Of a DNA stretch of 64,000 nt, positions 44,690 to 56,170 are shown in pieces (the stretch's first letter is position 1; each line of letters opens with the position of its first letter). The stretch is taken from contig OX463849.1 in the NCBI GenBank assembly GCA_949825065.1, positions 29,810,043-29,874,042 on the forward strand. Direction: 5' to 3'. The notes beneath the pieces were generated by a model that saw only the letters and a program-made list of their open reading frames with translations, had not been told where the DNA came from and searched no databases. The DNA is from Odontocerum albicorne (taxonomy: Eukaryota > Arthropoda > Insecta > Trichoptera > Odontoceridae). The position numbers and the translations under genes are program-made.

Positions 44690-45057
44690 TGTCAGGTTAG
44701 ACGGTATCCCTACACTCATTCATCGTCTTTAACGTATCCATGCACCTTCTCATACGACTTCTTTAAATTTCTCTGACTTTTTTTTTACATTTTCTTCTTT
44801 TAAAATATCATTTACTTGATCCAACTATACTTTCTTAAGTTTTCCTCTACCACACCTTCCACCCTCATTTGCACTGTATATTTGTTTCTTTTTGTTCTAC
44901 TTGCCAAAATCATCTCAAAGTGCTCTTCTTCATCTATCTCAACACCTCAGTCGTAGATTAACATTTATCACTTCATTCTGTATTGGGTTTTAAATTGTCA
45001 TCCCGAGTATTCTTCTCAGTGCACGCATTTCAACAGCATTTCTTCTATACATTTTAA
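44690..45057 (-). mobile_element. LINE family F2, 3' fragment
   Basis: The complement encodes LRRILGMTI, then the VINVNLRLRC-like variant of the LKAD region, FGK and a GGRGRGKLKKV-like stretch. It faces 43985-44640 tail to tail, and the mariner remnant begins where it ends. Confidence 0.75.
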
Positions 45058-45059
45058 TA

Positions 45060-45587
45060 TGAGGCTCTTTCGAATTGAGCGGCTGTTTTAATTCTTGAAT
45101 AGAACACACAATTTTATTTGATTTCAAAAACCTTTTATTGGCCATTGAAGTATGTGAAAAAATTATATCCGCCAAATGTCCACCTCTTGCAGCTCCACAT
45201 ATGTGCACTCTTTTGTCAAAACTTTCGATGACATTTTGGCATAATTGCGGTTCTAACTCACCAATTAAGCGAATAATTTCATCCTTCAGCTCCGAAATGG
45301 ATTGAGGGTCATTCTTATAGACTTGGCTTTTCATGTTACCGTAGAGAAAATAGTTCAACGGTGTCATATCACATGATCTTGGTGGCCAATTAACATCACC
45401 GTTTCCGGAGATCGCAATACTTAAAATAATTCAACAATTTGAACGCGTTGTTGTATTGTACACGACTCCATTTTTATAAATATCATACATTACACTTCTC
45501 AAATGTCACAAGACCTAGGCAAGTTCACGACGCCATCTGTGTTTTATCCAAGAATTAAAAAAACCGCTCAATTTGAAAGACCTTTTA
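45060..45587 (-). mobile_element. Tc1/mariner-type element, internally deleted, copy 2
   Basis: The ends CTCTTTCGAATTGAGCGG and (inverted) GTCTTTCAAATTGAGCGG are flanked by TA (45058-45059 and 45588-45589). The minus frame 44990-45367 includes MTPLNYFLYGNMKSQVYKND, LKDEIIRLIGELEPQLCQNV and GAARGGHLADIIF. NYFLYG corresponds to the D(Y/F)FLWG region after the last catalytic aspartate of mariners. The rest of the transposase is deleted. It is a sibling of 6501-7063. Confidence 0.83.
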
Positions 45588-45589
45588 TA

Positions 45590-46225
45590 AACAATTAAAA
45601 TAGTAATAATAGTTATTACTCAAATTAAACTATTTAGTGCGCCTGAAAATGTAATCTACTTTTCAAAAAAAGTATAAACATTTATGTAAATTATTTACAA
45701 AAAATACCAGAAAGCAGTACGTATATGTATTGTGGATGTTTTTCATTATCTTTATGAGTGTTTTTTATATAATTTTAAAGTGTAGGTTGATTTTTATATA
45801 CCTTTATGTATAATTTTAAAATAACATTTTAATGTGCTTGTTTATATACCTTTCTGTACATGTTCATTTTTTAAATGTAAATTTTGATATAACTTAACAT
45901 TGTTGTGGTGCTGTTATTTGTGATTTGTTTTCTATATGTACCTTTACACTAGTTTTTTTTTTCATATCTGTCAGCATTATAAAAATATATTTAGATATTC
46001 TCGTATTAGCATATTCATTGAAATGTATGTTAAATGTTGTTTGTTTCCTTACACGGCATACGGCTCTGGGCCTTCAGAGTTATGTGCAGAAGTACGTGTT
46101 TTCCATTGCAAATTATATAAATCATGTTAGAGTTTTAATATTTATATCTATATTGTTTCCCCTCCACTTCTTCACACAGCTTCTCCTATTTATTTGATTT
46201 CCTTTATTCTATTAAAAAAAAATCT
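45590..46225. other. AT-rich stretch holding a dispersed repeat (45640-45740)
   Basis: 45640-45740 matches 42330-42415. The 90-codon frame 45925-46197 is hydrophobic but unrecognised. Confidence 0.4.
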
Positions 46226-46231
46226 TTTATA

Positions 46232-46811
46232 CAGGGTGGCCACTGAAAGGCTGAATGATATACCCTAAAACAAAATCTCGCAAGAGGTCCATCGTCGCCC
46301 TGGCAGTGTGCGCAGTAGCTTTATCTTATTGTGACCATACTTCCTGATTATTTTCGCGCGTTGAGCGTAAACAAGCTTCAAGTATTGTCCTATACAAGGC
46401 CCCGTGGATTCTTTCTGGCTGACCTTCCTCATTTTCAAAGAAATAGGGGCCGATAGCTCTTTCAGCCATAACACCGTATCAAACAGTGCATTTTTGGGGA
46501 TGCAATTAATCCTGATGATTTTCCTGGAATTCTCAGTTTCCCTAAATAAGCAAGTTTTGTTTGTTGATGTACCCATTTAAATGAAAATGGGCCTCATTAC
46601 TCATTATCAAGTTGTTCAAAAAGTTGTTGTTATCTCTGGCTAAGTGTTGAAATCGAATGGCGTACTGCAGGCGCTATAGAGTATTTTAAAATAGTCAATA
46701 TTTTTTATTTTCAAGAGATGTTCTATAAACTGTAAAAAAACAATGAAAAAAAAATAAAAATGAATAAGTTATGACTTTTTTAAATTCTTCAGTTTTTTAG
46801 TGGCCACCCTA
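46232..46811 (-). mobile_element. Mariner-like element with TA duplication, deleted
   Basis: The left end CAGGGTGGCCACTGAAA and inverted right end TAGGGTGGCCACTAAAAAAC are flanked by TA (46230-46231, 46812-46813). At 580 bp it is less than half of a complete element. It is unrelated in its ends to the 6501 and 45060 pair. Confidence 0.88.
46265..46576 (-). pseudogene. Mariner-like transposase fragment
   Basis: The 103-codon frame carries FRETENSRKIIRINCIPKNA, then TVLWLKELSAPISLKMRKVS. It then gives TGPCIGQYLKLV and LLRTLPGRRWTSCEILF. This follows the order of Tc1/mariner catalytic cores (WG.EN.....E...HP....VWC....IGPYFFE...). The diagnostic tryptophans, cysteine and aspartates are mutated or lost. 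Not functional. Confidence 0.65.
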
Positions 46812-46813
46812 TA

Positions 46814-47597
46814 TTTCTGTATTCACTCGCACCCTGAATATCGATTAAAACAATTTAAAATTGGTTAATTAACAAATAAAATGTATAATTTAATAATTAC
46901 ATTAAAATAAAAAAGACATATTCGTATTGTAAAGTTAAAAACTGTTTTTGTCTTACATCTCACTTTTGGCTAAGAATATCTATATTTGAATATCCAAAAA
47001 AATTGAGAAATAATAAAATAAGATAAACAAGTTTACCCTTTGTACTATGATTTCAACCATGTTTCTTTATTTCAGCTAAGAAGAAACAACATACCCTATA
47101 TTTTCGACGATTTTTCAAGTATCCTACGTAAGATCACATAAGTGTGTCAAGACATTTAGAAAGGATAGGTAAAGGCATAATGTGTCTTACCAAGAAATTA
47201 TACTGTCAAGGATGTAGACCCTTTTCACAGGGCTCGGTTTTTCAAGAAAGAATTCTTTGATTAGGAACTAGAAAAAAACCTCACGCAGCATTTTTTTAGC
47301 AATGTAAATATAATCAAACCTTTTTTGTGCTTTTATCTTGGAGTGAAATGGTAAAATTTAACAGAAAGTGAATCTAAAAAAACAAATTAATTTTTTTCAG
47401 TGAAAGAGAGCTTAAACTTACTATGATTATATTTATTTATTTTCTCAAAACAGACTTAGCCCAATTACTTTGAAAAATACAAGAAGTGTTTACATTAAAA
47501 ATAAAGAAAACTTATATAAAATAAAAAATAATGTATATGCATACATAACATATATACAGACAAACGTACACATATATTCAAAGTCACTTAAGTGCGT
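46814..47597. other. AT-rich spacer
   Basis: Nothing recognised. Confidence 0.45.
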
Positions 47598-47960
47598 TTA
47601 TGAGTACTTTCTAACGCGCTCAATCTTAGAAGAAAATTTACTTATGATATGAAATTTGTCAATATCCGAAGCAGTCCCGTTCAAAAGAGTTAAGGCCTTT
47701 CCAACAGGCACAGCGGCTGGAAGACTCGTTCTTGCGTGTGTTATTGAGAACAGTTCTTGCCGGCGCAGTCTAGTGTAATTGTTAGGAACATTTAACGCTA
47801 ATCTTTGTAGGAACATTTAACGCTGGACAGCTCACAATTCCTCGAACGAGTTTGACGACGTATACCTGGAGACGCAAACTTCTTCTTACGCTCAAGGAGT
47901 TTTACCCGAGCATGCCCAGCAGAAACTGAGTAGAATAAAGCCATGGATAGGCACCAAAAT
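47598..47960 (-). pseudogene. LINE RT C-terminal remnant
   Basis: The minus frame 47598-47816 reads LQRLALNVPNNYTRLRRQEL, FSITHARTSLPAAV and ends with LLNGTASDIDKFHI. Upstream, a shifted frame gives LRLQVYVVKLVRGIVSCPAL. The order equals that of 39310-39716 (FL.K...G...CPALL..L.L.VPN), so this is a related but distinct jockey-like C-terminus with a frameshift near 47817. Confidence 0.68.
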
Positions 47961-48235
47961 TACTCATATAGAGATATCGCAGATATTTTTTTGTACTTTC
48001 TCCACCATGAGTGAGTCCTGCGCCCCCACCGGGATCCAAATGCCAGCATTGCTTTATAGTTTGCTACGGATCAACGAATTAAACAACGTATATATGAATT
48101 TAATATTCCACATAAAGCCGAATGTAATACTATCACGTATCAGAAGTTTTCATAATGAAGGTTTTTTAGTACATCGTCATCTCTTGGTAGATTTTCTACC
48201 ATTTTCTCACTAAATATGTTATTCATAACATATTC
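47961..48235. other. Unassigned spacer
   Basis: The 68-codon frame 48007-48213 has no recognisable domain. Confidence 0.4.
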
Positions 48236-48480
48236 AGATGAGGGAAAGTTCCTTGTCTATTGCATTAGCCACCGTCGTCGTTGCTGGGTCTCGTAGTCGA
48301 GGATCACATTGTCTTTCCAATATCAATTCAGTTAAGCTGTGCCGTGGAGTTAATTTATTAAGTGAGTGAGCCGTTGCTCACCAGTAAATTCACCAGCCTC
48401 ACCGCTGTACTGAATCCGATGGCAAACCTGAAGTGAGACGATCGAAGCACACCGACATGTTTTTTTTTCTTCTTTTCTTC
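48236..48480. repeat. Dispersed repeat, inverse of parts of 58818-59190
   Basis: GCTGGGTCTCGTAGTCGAGG (48284-48303) and the block at 48395-48460 (ACTGAATCCGATGGCAAAC) recur inverted near 59150-59170 and 58850-58870. Confidence 0.7.
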
Positions 48481-48496
48481 ATTATTTTAAAGAATA

Positions 48497-48655
48497 AATA
48501 TGGCTGAAGTCATAGGTATCCTTATATCCCCGAATACTAGGTGAAAAAAATACCTGTGCCATTAGAGGGGAGTAGAACAGCGCGGGGTTCGAACCGACGA
48601 GCTTTCGCACGAAAGCCCAGTGCGTTACCGCGTGGCTGTGCACCTCATGCTTTAG
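48497..48655 (-). mobile_element. tRNA-derived SINE, family C (complete)
   Basis: The complement begins ATGAGGTGCACAGCCACGCG (A-box region), then a B box GTCGGTTCGAACCCCGCG. It continues with TGGCACAGGTATTTTT and GGGGATATAAGGATACCTAT. It shares head and tail with 58643-58800 and 59805-59950. Confidence 0.85.
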
Positions 48656-49689
48656 CCATCACCTTTCTATCAGATATTGACTTCTTGAACATTGTGATAA
48701 TGTTTTGAAAGAAAGCATTACGAGCTTTCTTTGTAATGAGAGTTAGTTGTTTCGACTTTTTTTGTAATTGGTTTAAAGCTGCTTTTGGCAGCTTTATAAA
48801 AAAATAAAAAATAAACAGTTCCTCCTTATTTTATCTTCCTTGGTTATTTTTGACATTCATCGCAGCCAATTGCGCGCATTTCGATAGTATGGCATATCCA
48901 TTATTGAGATTTAGACGCGACTCAGCTTCATATGGTAAAAGTCAACTTTATAAAAAAGTACTGGTCATATGACGCTTTTATACATTCTTAATTTTAATAG
49001 CACTTTGTATAATTCGTCAATGGTCGAAATCGACCGTAAATAAAAATAAGATTCATTGACCTTATTTATATATCAAACAATAACTCTTCTGTCGTTAACA
49101 AATCAGGTAATTTGGCAGGTGTGGGTGATGATAGACTGAGCAGTTAAGTCCCCCCCAATATGAGGGGCATTCCCTCCCTGATGGCGCGTAACAGGAGAAC
49201 CTCCCTTCACGACCCCTAACAATGCCTAGGAAATTGTCCATCACCTTTCACCCTAGTGTCTGAGATAAGTGTCGTGTGTCGCATGCCCTTCCCCCGCTAG
49301 TCTGTCCAACACGCCAGGTAGCCTTCCGATGTTTAGGGTTGATAAAGGTAATGCCAACAAAAATTACCTTTTTCACTTTTCGAAATAATTCTTAACGTTT
49401 TTCTTTTTATCTTAATATTAATGTTTAAGTTCAAATAATGAATTTACCGCAGCAGTGTTTAAAAATATCAAATATGAATAACAAAATTCAAGAAATACAA
49501 ATCATTATAATATTGAAACAAATCTCAAAACACATCATAAAACAAAAATGAAAACTCTCAATAAAGTGTAAACACAACTTTAAATATACAAAATAAAAAA
49601 AATACAATATCTGTACAGTACATCAAGAGTAAAAATTACCAATGCACTATTTCATTAAAAACTTCTTTAAATTCATCGCGATGAAATTA
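48656..49689. other. Unassigned, with GC-richer patch 49095-49350
   Basis: The patch (CCTAACAATGCCTAGGAAAT and CGCATGCCCTTCCCCCGC) has no ORF and no second copy here. It might be a retroelement 5' end or single-copy DNA. Confidence 0.35.
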
Positions 49690-50880
49690 AAATAAACATA
49701 CAAGATAAAAATAAATGCGTCATAAAATTATCGAACGGGAGTATATGTAGACTGATAATCAAAATAAATATGACATAAAAAATATCGAACGGGAGTATAT
49801 GTAGACTGATGATAAAAATAAACATGGCATAAAAATATCGAACAGTAGTATCATATATGTAGACTGATGATCAAAATAAATATATTGTAGCATAAAAATA
49901 TCGAACGGGAGTATATGTTATGTTATGTAGACTGATGATAAAAATAAATATGGCATAAAAATATCGAACGGGAGTATATGTTATGTTATGTAGACTGATG
50001 ATAAAAATAAATATGGCATAAAAATATCGAACGGGAGTATATGTTATGTTATGTAGACTGATGATAAAAATAAATATGGCATAAAAATATCGAACGGGAG
50101 TTTATGTAGACTATTGTTGTTTGCTTATGATAAAAATAAATATGGTATAAAAATATTGGAGTATATATAAACTATTACTTGCTGATGATAAAAATAAATA
50201 CGGCATAACAATATTGAACGGGAGTATATGTAGACTATTGCTTGCTGATGAGAAAAATAAATACGGCATAAAAATATCGAACGGGTGTATAAGTAGACTA
50301 TTGCTTGCTGATGATAAAAATAAGTACGACATAAAAATATCGAACGGCTGTATAAGTAGACTATTGCTTGCTGATGATAAAAATAAGTACGACATAAAAA
50401 TATCGAACGGGTGTATAAGTAGACTATTGCTTGCTGATGATAAAAATAAGTACGACATAAAAATATCGAACGGATGTATAATTAGACTATTGCTTGCTGA
50501 TGATAAAAATAAGTACGACATAAAAATATCGAACGGGTGTATAAGTAGACTATTGCTTGCTGATGATAAAAATAAGTACGACATAAAAATATCGAACGGG
50601 TGTATAAGTAGACTATTGCTTGCTGATGATAAAAATAAGTACGACATAAAAATATCGAACGGGTGTATAAGTAGACTATTGCTTGCTGATGATAAAAATA
50701 AGTACGACATAAAAATATCGAACGGGTGTATAAGTAGACTATTGCTTGCTGATAATAAAAATAAGTATGACATGAAAGTATCGAACGGAAGTATATGTAG
50801 ACTATTGCTTGCTGATGATAAAAATAAAAGTGGTATAAAAATATCGAACGAGAGTTCGAGTATATGTAGACTGTTAGGAT
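49690..50880. repeat. Satellite array, mostly 66-bp units, open on both strands in part
   Basis: In 50110-50880, eleven units of about 66 bp carry GACTATTGCTTGCTGATGAT, AAAATAAGTACGACATAAAA and ATATCGAACGGGTGTATAAG. The left part (49690-50110) has shorter or longer variants lacking TTGCTTGCTG and gaining TTATGTTATG. Because 66 is a multiple of three, the plus strand reads a 22-residue repeat (CISRLLLADDKNKYDIKISN) for 222 codons. The minus strand reads 269 codons. I treat both as by-products. Confidence 0.93.
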
Positions 50881-51250
50881 AGGATGGGATGGCATGGTAG
50901 GATAAAAGGAAAAATATCATTGACTACAGTACATGATAAGTTAATTGCAAGCAAAATGTGAATGAAAATATTTAAAAATTAATGTTACATAATTTAGAGT
51001 CATGGTTTCTAAAAAGAATGAAAGAAAGATTAAAATCGACATTCGGATGGACCATGAGAGATAAGAACGGGTTATAAAAGTGTTTTCAGACGTGTTCTCA
51101 GACGATGTGAAGCGAACTGAGATTTTGATTTTTGAGTTGAAACAGGAAACAAAGTCAATGATGCACCAAAATATATATATTCAAACCAAATATTGATATA
51201 TGGAAGTGGAACGTGGCCGTAAAAATGAAGCAAAGAATTTTAACTTGCCC
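50881..51250 (+). mobile_element. Probable LINE F2 fragment (RT thumb)
   Basis: ILIYGSGTWP (about 51190-51220) resembles the SILMYGTETW of the F2 copy at 7190-7595, preceded by a basic/acidic stretch with KQETKSMMHQN. Weak and without catalytic motifs. Confidence 0.45.
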
Positions 51251-52015
51251 CTAGAGCAACTAAATATTTATTCGAATAAGTGTCCTAGGCAATCCGCTAC
51301 AACTCAAACCACATAAAAAAAATACATCACTAATATAAGTGCAGAGTTAAAAAATATGTAGTAGTATTAAACATATAATTATAAAACAATAAAATCACTT
51401 ACATACGCAGTATAACTACACATATACCCATTCTAAGATAGGTAATAGTTTATATGTTATATGATAAAATGAAAAGCCAAAACAAAGCAAAATAAAATTT
51501 TAAAGAAACACATTTAAAATATAAAAAATCAAAAGTATAAAGAATAAAAAAAAACAGTATAAAATTCACGTACATTTTTTAAATATTACAAAAAAAATAA
51601 CGATTGAAGGATGAAGAGTTTGTGACCAATGCTGAAAACAATATTGTCTCCCAGCCATGCTTTTTAATATCTTCGAATTAACAATCCGGATATGTTGAAT
51701 GGTACAACACTAAAAACACGTTAGGCCAAATTATGGCAATTTGTAGTTTCAAGTATTAGAATCAAGAAGGCTTTATTTGTATCGGAAGAGACCGCGGATA
51801 TTCGTTCGAAAGACAGGAAATGATTTTCTTGTCACCCCTTGTAACGACGCGCCCCACCCTCTAACACAATTTATCATGTCACCAGATAAATAGATGGACC
51901 ACACACTAGCGTGGCGTGTTGAGCGAAAATTTATTTTCCTCGCTCGGATGTGAACCCAATCAAAACATAAATGTATATTCTTAATAGGGGAAATGATACA
52001 TTATTATATATTGTA
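51251..52015. other. Unassigned stretch
   Basis: AT-rich, with a GC-richer part at 51780-51960 that I cannot place. Confidence 0.35.
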
Positions 52016-52019
52016 ACAT

Positions 52020-52660
52020 TTACATAACACGATAATAGGAAAGTTGCGAGGGATATCGAAGAGCATGTAGCGATAGGAAACCAAATCAATAGTGCACTAA
52101 AATAAATATACTTGATCCGGACAGTATCAAAATCTGCTAAAATGATAGTTCACAACAGGATTTTCGTATCCACTTTATGAGAGTGAAAAGTTAAAGTGAA
52201 AAAAGACTGAAAGTCGAATAAATGATCTAATAATGCGTGCGCTGAAAATAATAAATACATGAGGGGGGAAACGTATGACTGAATACGGAACGAAGAGATA
52301 AGGGATGAATTTGAACTTAAGGCTGATGTGTTGAATAAGATGAAGAATATCACTTTGAGATACTTTACGAATAGCGACGAACAACGAATGAATGAAGTAA
52401 GAGTAACGAAACAAATATACTCATACAGTGTAAACATGAGTGGAAGGCGTGGTAGAGGAACAGACAGAGTGCGTGGTTGGATCAATGATTGATATTTTGA
52501 AAAAAGAAAATGTAAAAAGTAAGAGAAATCTTTGAAGTTGTATTAGAAGATGTATGGATGTAGAAGAAGGGAAAGATGGGTGTCGAGAAAATAAAGTTTG
52601 GCACTCTTTTTTCTTTGCCTACCCCATCAGGAAAATGATGTGATGGTATGTTTGTATTTA
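52020..52660 (+). mobile_element. LINE family F2, 3' fragment
   Basis: It reads KVARDIEEHVAIGNQINSAL (RT thumb start), then RDEFELKADVLNKMKNITL, GRRGRGTDRVRGWIND, CMDVEEGKDGCREN. It ends TTTTCTTTGCCTACCCCATC with a TATGTTTGTATT tail. This is the longest F2 copy here. Frameshifts at several points. Confidence 0.8.
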
Positions 52661-53920
52661 TAATACCGTCGTAATAACGTTACCTTGCGATGTTCGAATT
52701 CATTTCATCTTCTTTCGTACGTTTTCTGTTTCACAATCGAGCGTTTAAGTTTCTCGTTCATGATATATGATAGCCACAGGAGAAAAGCACGATAGAACTC
52801 TTCCAGTCTGCCTGGGAATTAATATATTTGAAACTGTGATGTGATCGACAGTCTCTATAATGTCTCTATCTCCAATGATGTGATCGACAGTCTCTATCAT
52901 TCCACATGAGCACAACGGGGAATTCAGGAAACCCTATCTGAACAAAGCGTGTACAATACAATTATGATATAATCAAATCTTAGACTATTGAAGAATCTCA
53001 TTTGGATTATTTACAAAGTAAAAGATTTACGATCCATGATTGTTTGCTAAGACACATACTTACATACAAGCCATCACACCTTACAATTGTAGTCTAGTTT
53101 GCATTCTGCATTTACATCCTTAAATATTATCACATACGTGCGTTGCCTCGGATAATTATTAGTGGCAACGCACTCACCGATTGTATTATAAACCTTTATG
53201 CAGAACCAACCTGCCTTTGAAAACACCCGTATGTATGGCAATCACAAATTTCAATTCCGTATCCCCTCAGATAGACGTTTTTCATGTGTCGTTAAACTTC
53301 CTTATAGTTAAGTTTTATATTTTATTGTTTTAAATTTTTATGACTGGTACAAATATATATGTTATACTTTTTACATTTTGTCTTATATCTGAATATTGTT
53401 AACTGTTTTTAAATATATGATTATTATTGTTATCCCATCTTATGTTACTAGGGTTTAATTTAAATTTATTTACAATTTCTGTATTATTACTATATTTTTT
53501 TAAAGCTGAATTTTATTTGTTATATATTTTGTTCTTATTACACAGATTATGAACACCTGTAACGAACAAATTATTGTTAAATAGATTAAACTGAGTTTAA
53601 ATACATAATTTAAACGTATCACATCCTCTGCCTTCGCATAAGTCATTCAATCATATGCCTTCATGAAAACCTCTAAATGCTCGGCAATTTTAGCTATCCT
53701 CCTGTGAAAGAGACACTTTGTTACATTTTTTTTATTTGAAAGCAATGGCATATTTACCATATATTGGTCAAGCACTGCGGTTTTTCATGTAAATAAAAAA
53801 CATTGGTTTATTGATAGAAAAAAAATTTGTACACATGTACGAGTATATGCATTTTGTATATCCTGAAATTGCTTATATATTTCAAAGTAATGAAAAATAA
53901 AATGTATTTATAAAAGAAGC
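52661..53920. other. Unassigned; short duplication at 52838-52905
   Basis: GATGTGATCGACAGTCTCTA occurs at 52839 and 52876. The remainder is AT-rich with no ORF. Confidence 0.4.
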
Positions 53921-53924
53921 TATC

Positions 53925-54040
53925 AAAATGGAGGTTGAACTCAGTCGCGAGGACATCAGATGTTTTCAACCCACACCCTTGCACATGTAAATTAAAAATA
54001 ATAAATGCTAATAAATAAGTAGCCAATACAATCAAACCAG
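53925..54040 (+). repeat. Dispersed repeat D, copy 1
   Basis: GCTATCAAAATGGAGGTTGA, CAGTCGCGAGGACATCAG and TTTTCAACCCACACCCTTGC recur in diverged form at 54575-54725 and 58960-59110. Confidence 0.7.
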
Positions 54041-54097
54041 CTAATACAATGATAGGTTCACCGATAAAATAAAAATAGCATGTAAATATTGAAGAAA

Positions 54098-54285
54098 AAC
54101 TTCCGTGGCTTGGTGGTAAGACGCTTGTCTGCCAATCTGAAGGTTGAGGGTTTGATCCCCGCTGGAATTCAGATTTAAAAAAAATGAGATTTCAGTCTGG
54201 TTTTCACCTAGGGGCCATTTTAAAGTATTTCTGGTTGATTGGAAGAGATTGCAATATGGCAATAAAGAAGCCAGGTTAAATTAAA
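54098..54285 (+). mobile_element. tRNA-derived SINE, family A (complete)
   Basis: CTTCCGTGGCTTGGTGGTAA (A box) and GAGGGTTTGATCCCCGC (B box, 54147-54163) are followed by an A-rich linker and GTCTGGTTTTCACCTA. The tail is GGTTGATTGGAAGAGATTGC, then GGCAATAAAGAAGCCAGG. All parts are present. Confidence 0.85.
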
Positions 54286-54574
54286 AAAAAGAAAAATATC
54301 CGATATAGTTTACTAAAATTGAAGCATTTTTAACAATGACTTCGTAATTACTGTGTTATTATTACTACTACTTTTTTGTATCTACATGTTAGTTTAAAAT
54401 AAAATTTTGCATTTTTGCCAATAATTTAAATAACTTGTATTAACTTGCCATGTGTGCATTTGTTTATAAAAGACATTATTGTGTCGTTAATTAAATAAAT
54501 AAAATAAAAATTAATCCCGCAATCAAACACTAATATTAACACAAAAGAAAAAAAAAACAAGTTTACGAGAAAAG
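54286..54574. other. AT-rich spacer
   Basis: Nothing recognised. Confidence 0.45.
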
Positions 54575-54725
54575 TTATCAAAAGATCCAGGATCATCCTA
54601 CACTAACCCAACCGAGACACACCTCCACCATATAGTAGTCTGCAAGAACACCAGATATATTTCAGCCCACACTCTTGAACACATAACCATAAGACAATAA
54701 ATAAACAATAATATAAATAAATACT
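54575..54725 (+). repeat. Dispersed repeat D, copy 2
   Basis: AAGTTATCAAAAGATCCAGG, GAGACACACCTCCACCATAT and TTTCAGCCCACACTCTTGAA align to copies at 53925 and 58960. Confidence 0.7.
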
Positions 54726-55574
54726 GAAAAAAAAAGAAAATAACATTACTTTTTTACCCATTCATTGCACACATTCATTATTATATAAAACAAAAAAATG
54801 GCAATAAATAAGTCGTAACATAACATATAAATTGTTTTAGAAAAAAAGTAAACCTGCACACATATGTTACATATCACCTTATATCTTGTAAGGTACTCGG
54901 CTAATCGGACTGGCATCCTACACTAAATATCCGTGTCGGGGTAGGAAAATTCCCATTCTCGGACTGAGTTCCTGATGAAACATGTAATACGATGCTGGTA
55001 TTCAGAACAAAAATAGATATTGAAAAACCGTAAGAGATATTTCAACGGGGAAAAAATAAAGAAGTGGAGTGAATAAGTAAAAAGTCATAAATCAATATCG
55101 GTGGGTAATTTTTTCACGCAGTGGTTAAACTTGAAACAAATTTTGCCCCTGCTCAAATATTTCACCGAGGGAGGGATGGCGAACGTATGTGTTCGCGAAT
55201 TTGAAGATTAAAACTTGATTGTTAATTGGTTTACTATGTAAATCAAACAAGAAAAAAATCATAAAATGAAGCCTCATTTGAAAAAAAAATTTAATCTTTT
55301 AAGTCAAAATATATATTTTAAAGAATATACCTATGGGAACATATGATAAATAAATGGGGTAGTTTAGGGTTGGCGTTGGCGGGACGTTACTGTAACCTTA
55401 AGGTACTCGAACGTGCTACCCCCAGTTTCGTATCTCAAACACCGGGATTGTTAAGTAAATGTACTGAATGAGAGCTTTTAACTACCATGAATTGCCGAGA
55501 GATTACCTGTCTGGGTCATACATTAAAACAAAATACTTTCTAATATTAATATTGATAGGCCAAACTGAGGGTTG
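54726..55574. other. Unassigned; GC-richer patch 55370-55540
   Basis: No ORF or known repeat. Confidence 0.35.
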
Positions 55575-55715
55575 ACGTTGAATCGGTAGAAAGCGTCTGT
55601 TTTGGAAACGCAACATTCGCGAATGTACCAGATAGTTAAAGAGCTGTTCCGTGACACCAAAGACAGAGATATTTTCTCAAGCCAGGGATACCAAACACAG
55701 CAGATGAAGAATAAG
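55575..55715 (+). mobile_element. RTE-type LINE, extreme 3' end
   Basis: Read in frames it gives GRKRLFWKRNIRECTR-like sequence, then KELFRDTKDRDIFSSQ. This matches the end of the BovB-like RTE (SWLRNIREWTG, EELFRAAQDRQGFSQ) and runs into a GAAGAATAAGAAGA tail (55705-55718). Confidence 0.65.
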
Positions 55716-55738
55716 AAGATATCTAATCAAAGCACTGC

Positions 55739-56170
55739 CTTCTTCTTCTTCCTAGTGTCATGTCAGGTCCTCCCAACGTTGACTATCACCTGAGAGTAAG
55801 CATCTTTGTCCCCGGCAGCACCAAAAAGATCCCCAACGCTCCTTATAGCAGTCCAATCACGTATATTTCGGAACCAGGAGATTTGCCTCCTGCCAACACC
55901 TCTTCGACCCTCTATCAGGTGCAGTAATTTGTACTTTGCTCCTCTAAGTACGAGTACATGACCCAAATAGGACACTTTTCGGATTTTAATATTAGTCAGC
56001 AACTCTCTATCATATCAGCAACTTTGGCTCTTTGAAAAACCCTTGTGTTGCTGACCATATCCGTCAAGGGTATCCGTAGCATTCTCCGGTGTATCCACAT
56101 TTAGAATGCTTCCAGTCGGTTCATACTACCAACTTTGAGGGTCCATGATTCCACTCGATATAATAACACT
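55739..56170 (-). mobile_element. BovB-like RTE LINE, 3' fragment with 10-bp target duplication
   Basis: The minus frame 55763-56002 reads LTNIKIRKVSYLGHVLVLRG and GRRGVGRRQISWFRNIRDWT, closely matching 30285-30500. The tail side is CTTCTTCTTCTTCC (inverse of (GAA)n). AAAGCACTGC occurs at 55729-55738 and 56171-56180, directly bordering the insertion. 5'-truncated, with small indels (for example a short duplication near 56000). Confidence 0.9.

Noticed and set aside
50111..50920. 269-codon minus-strand hydrophobic repeat protein
   Set aside because: It arises from the 66-bp satellite. Continuity follows from the period being divisible by three.
54098..54170. Possible functional tRNA gene
   Set aside because: A and B boxes are present, but no cloverleaf closes, and the sequence continues into the shared SINE body and tail. 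The same holds for 38560 and 59805.
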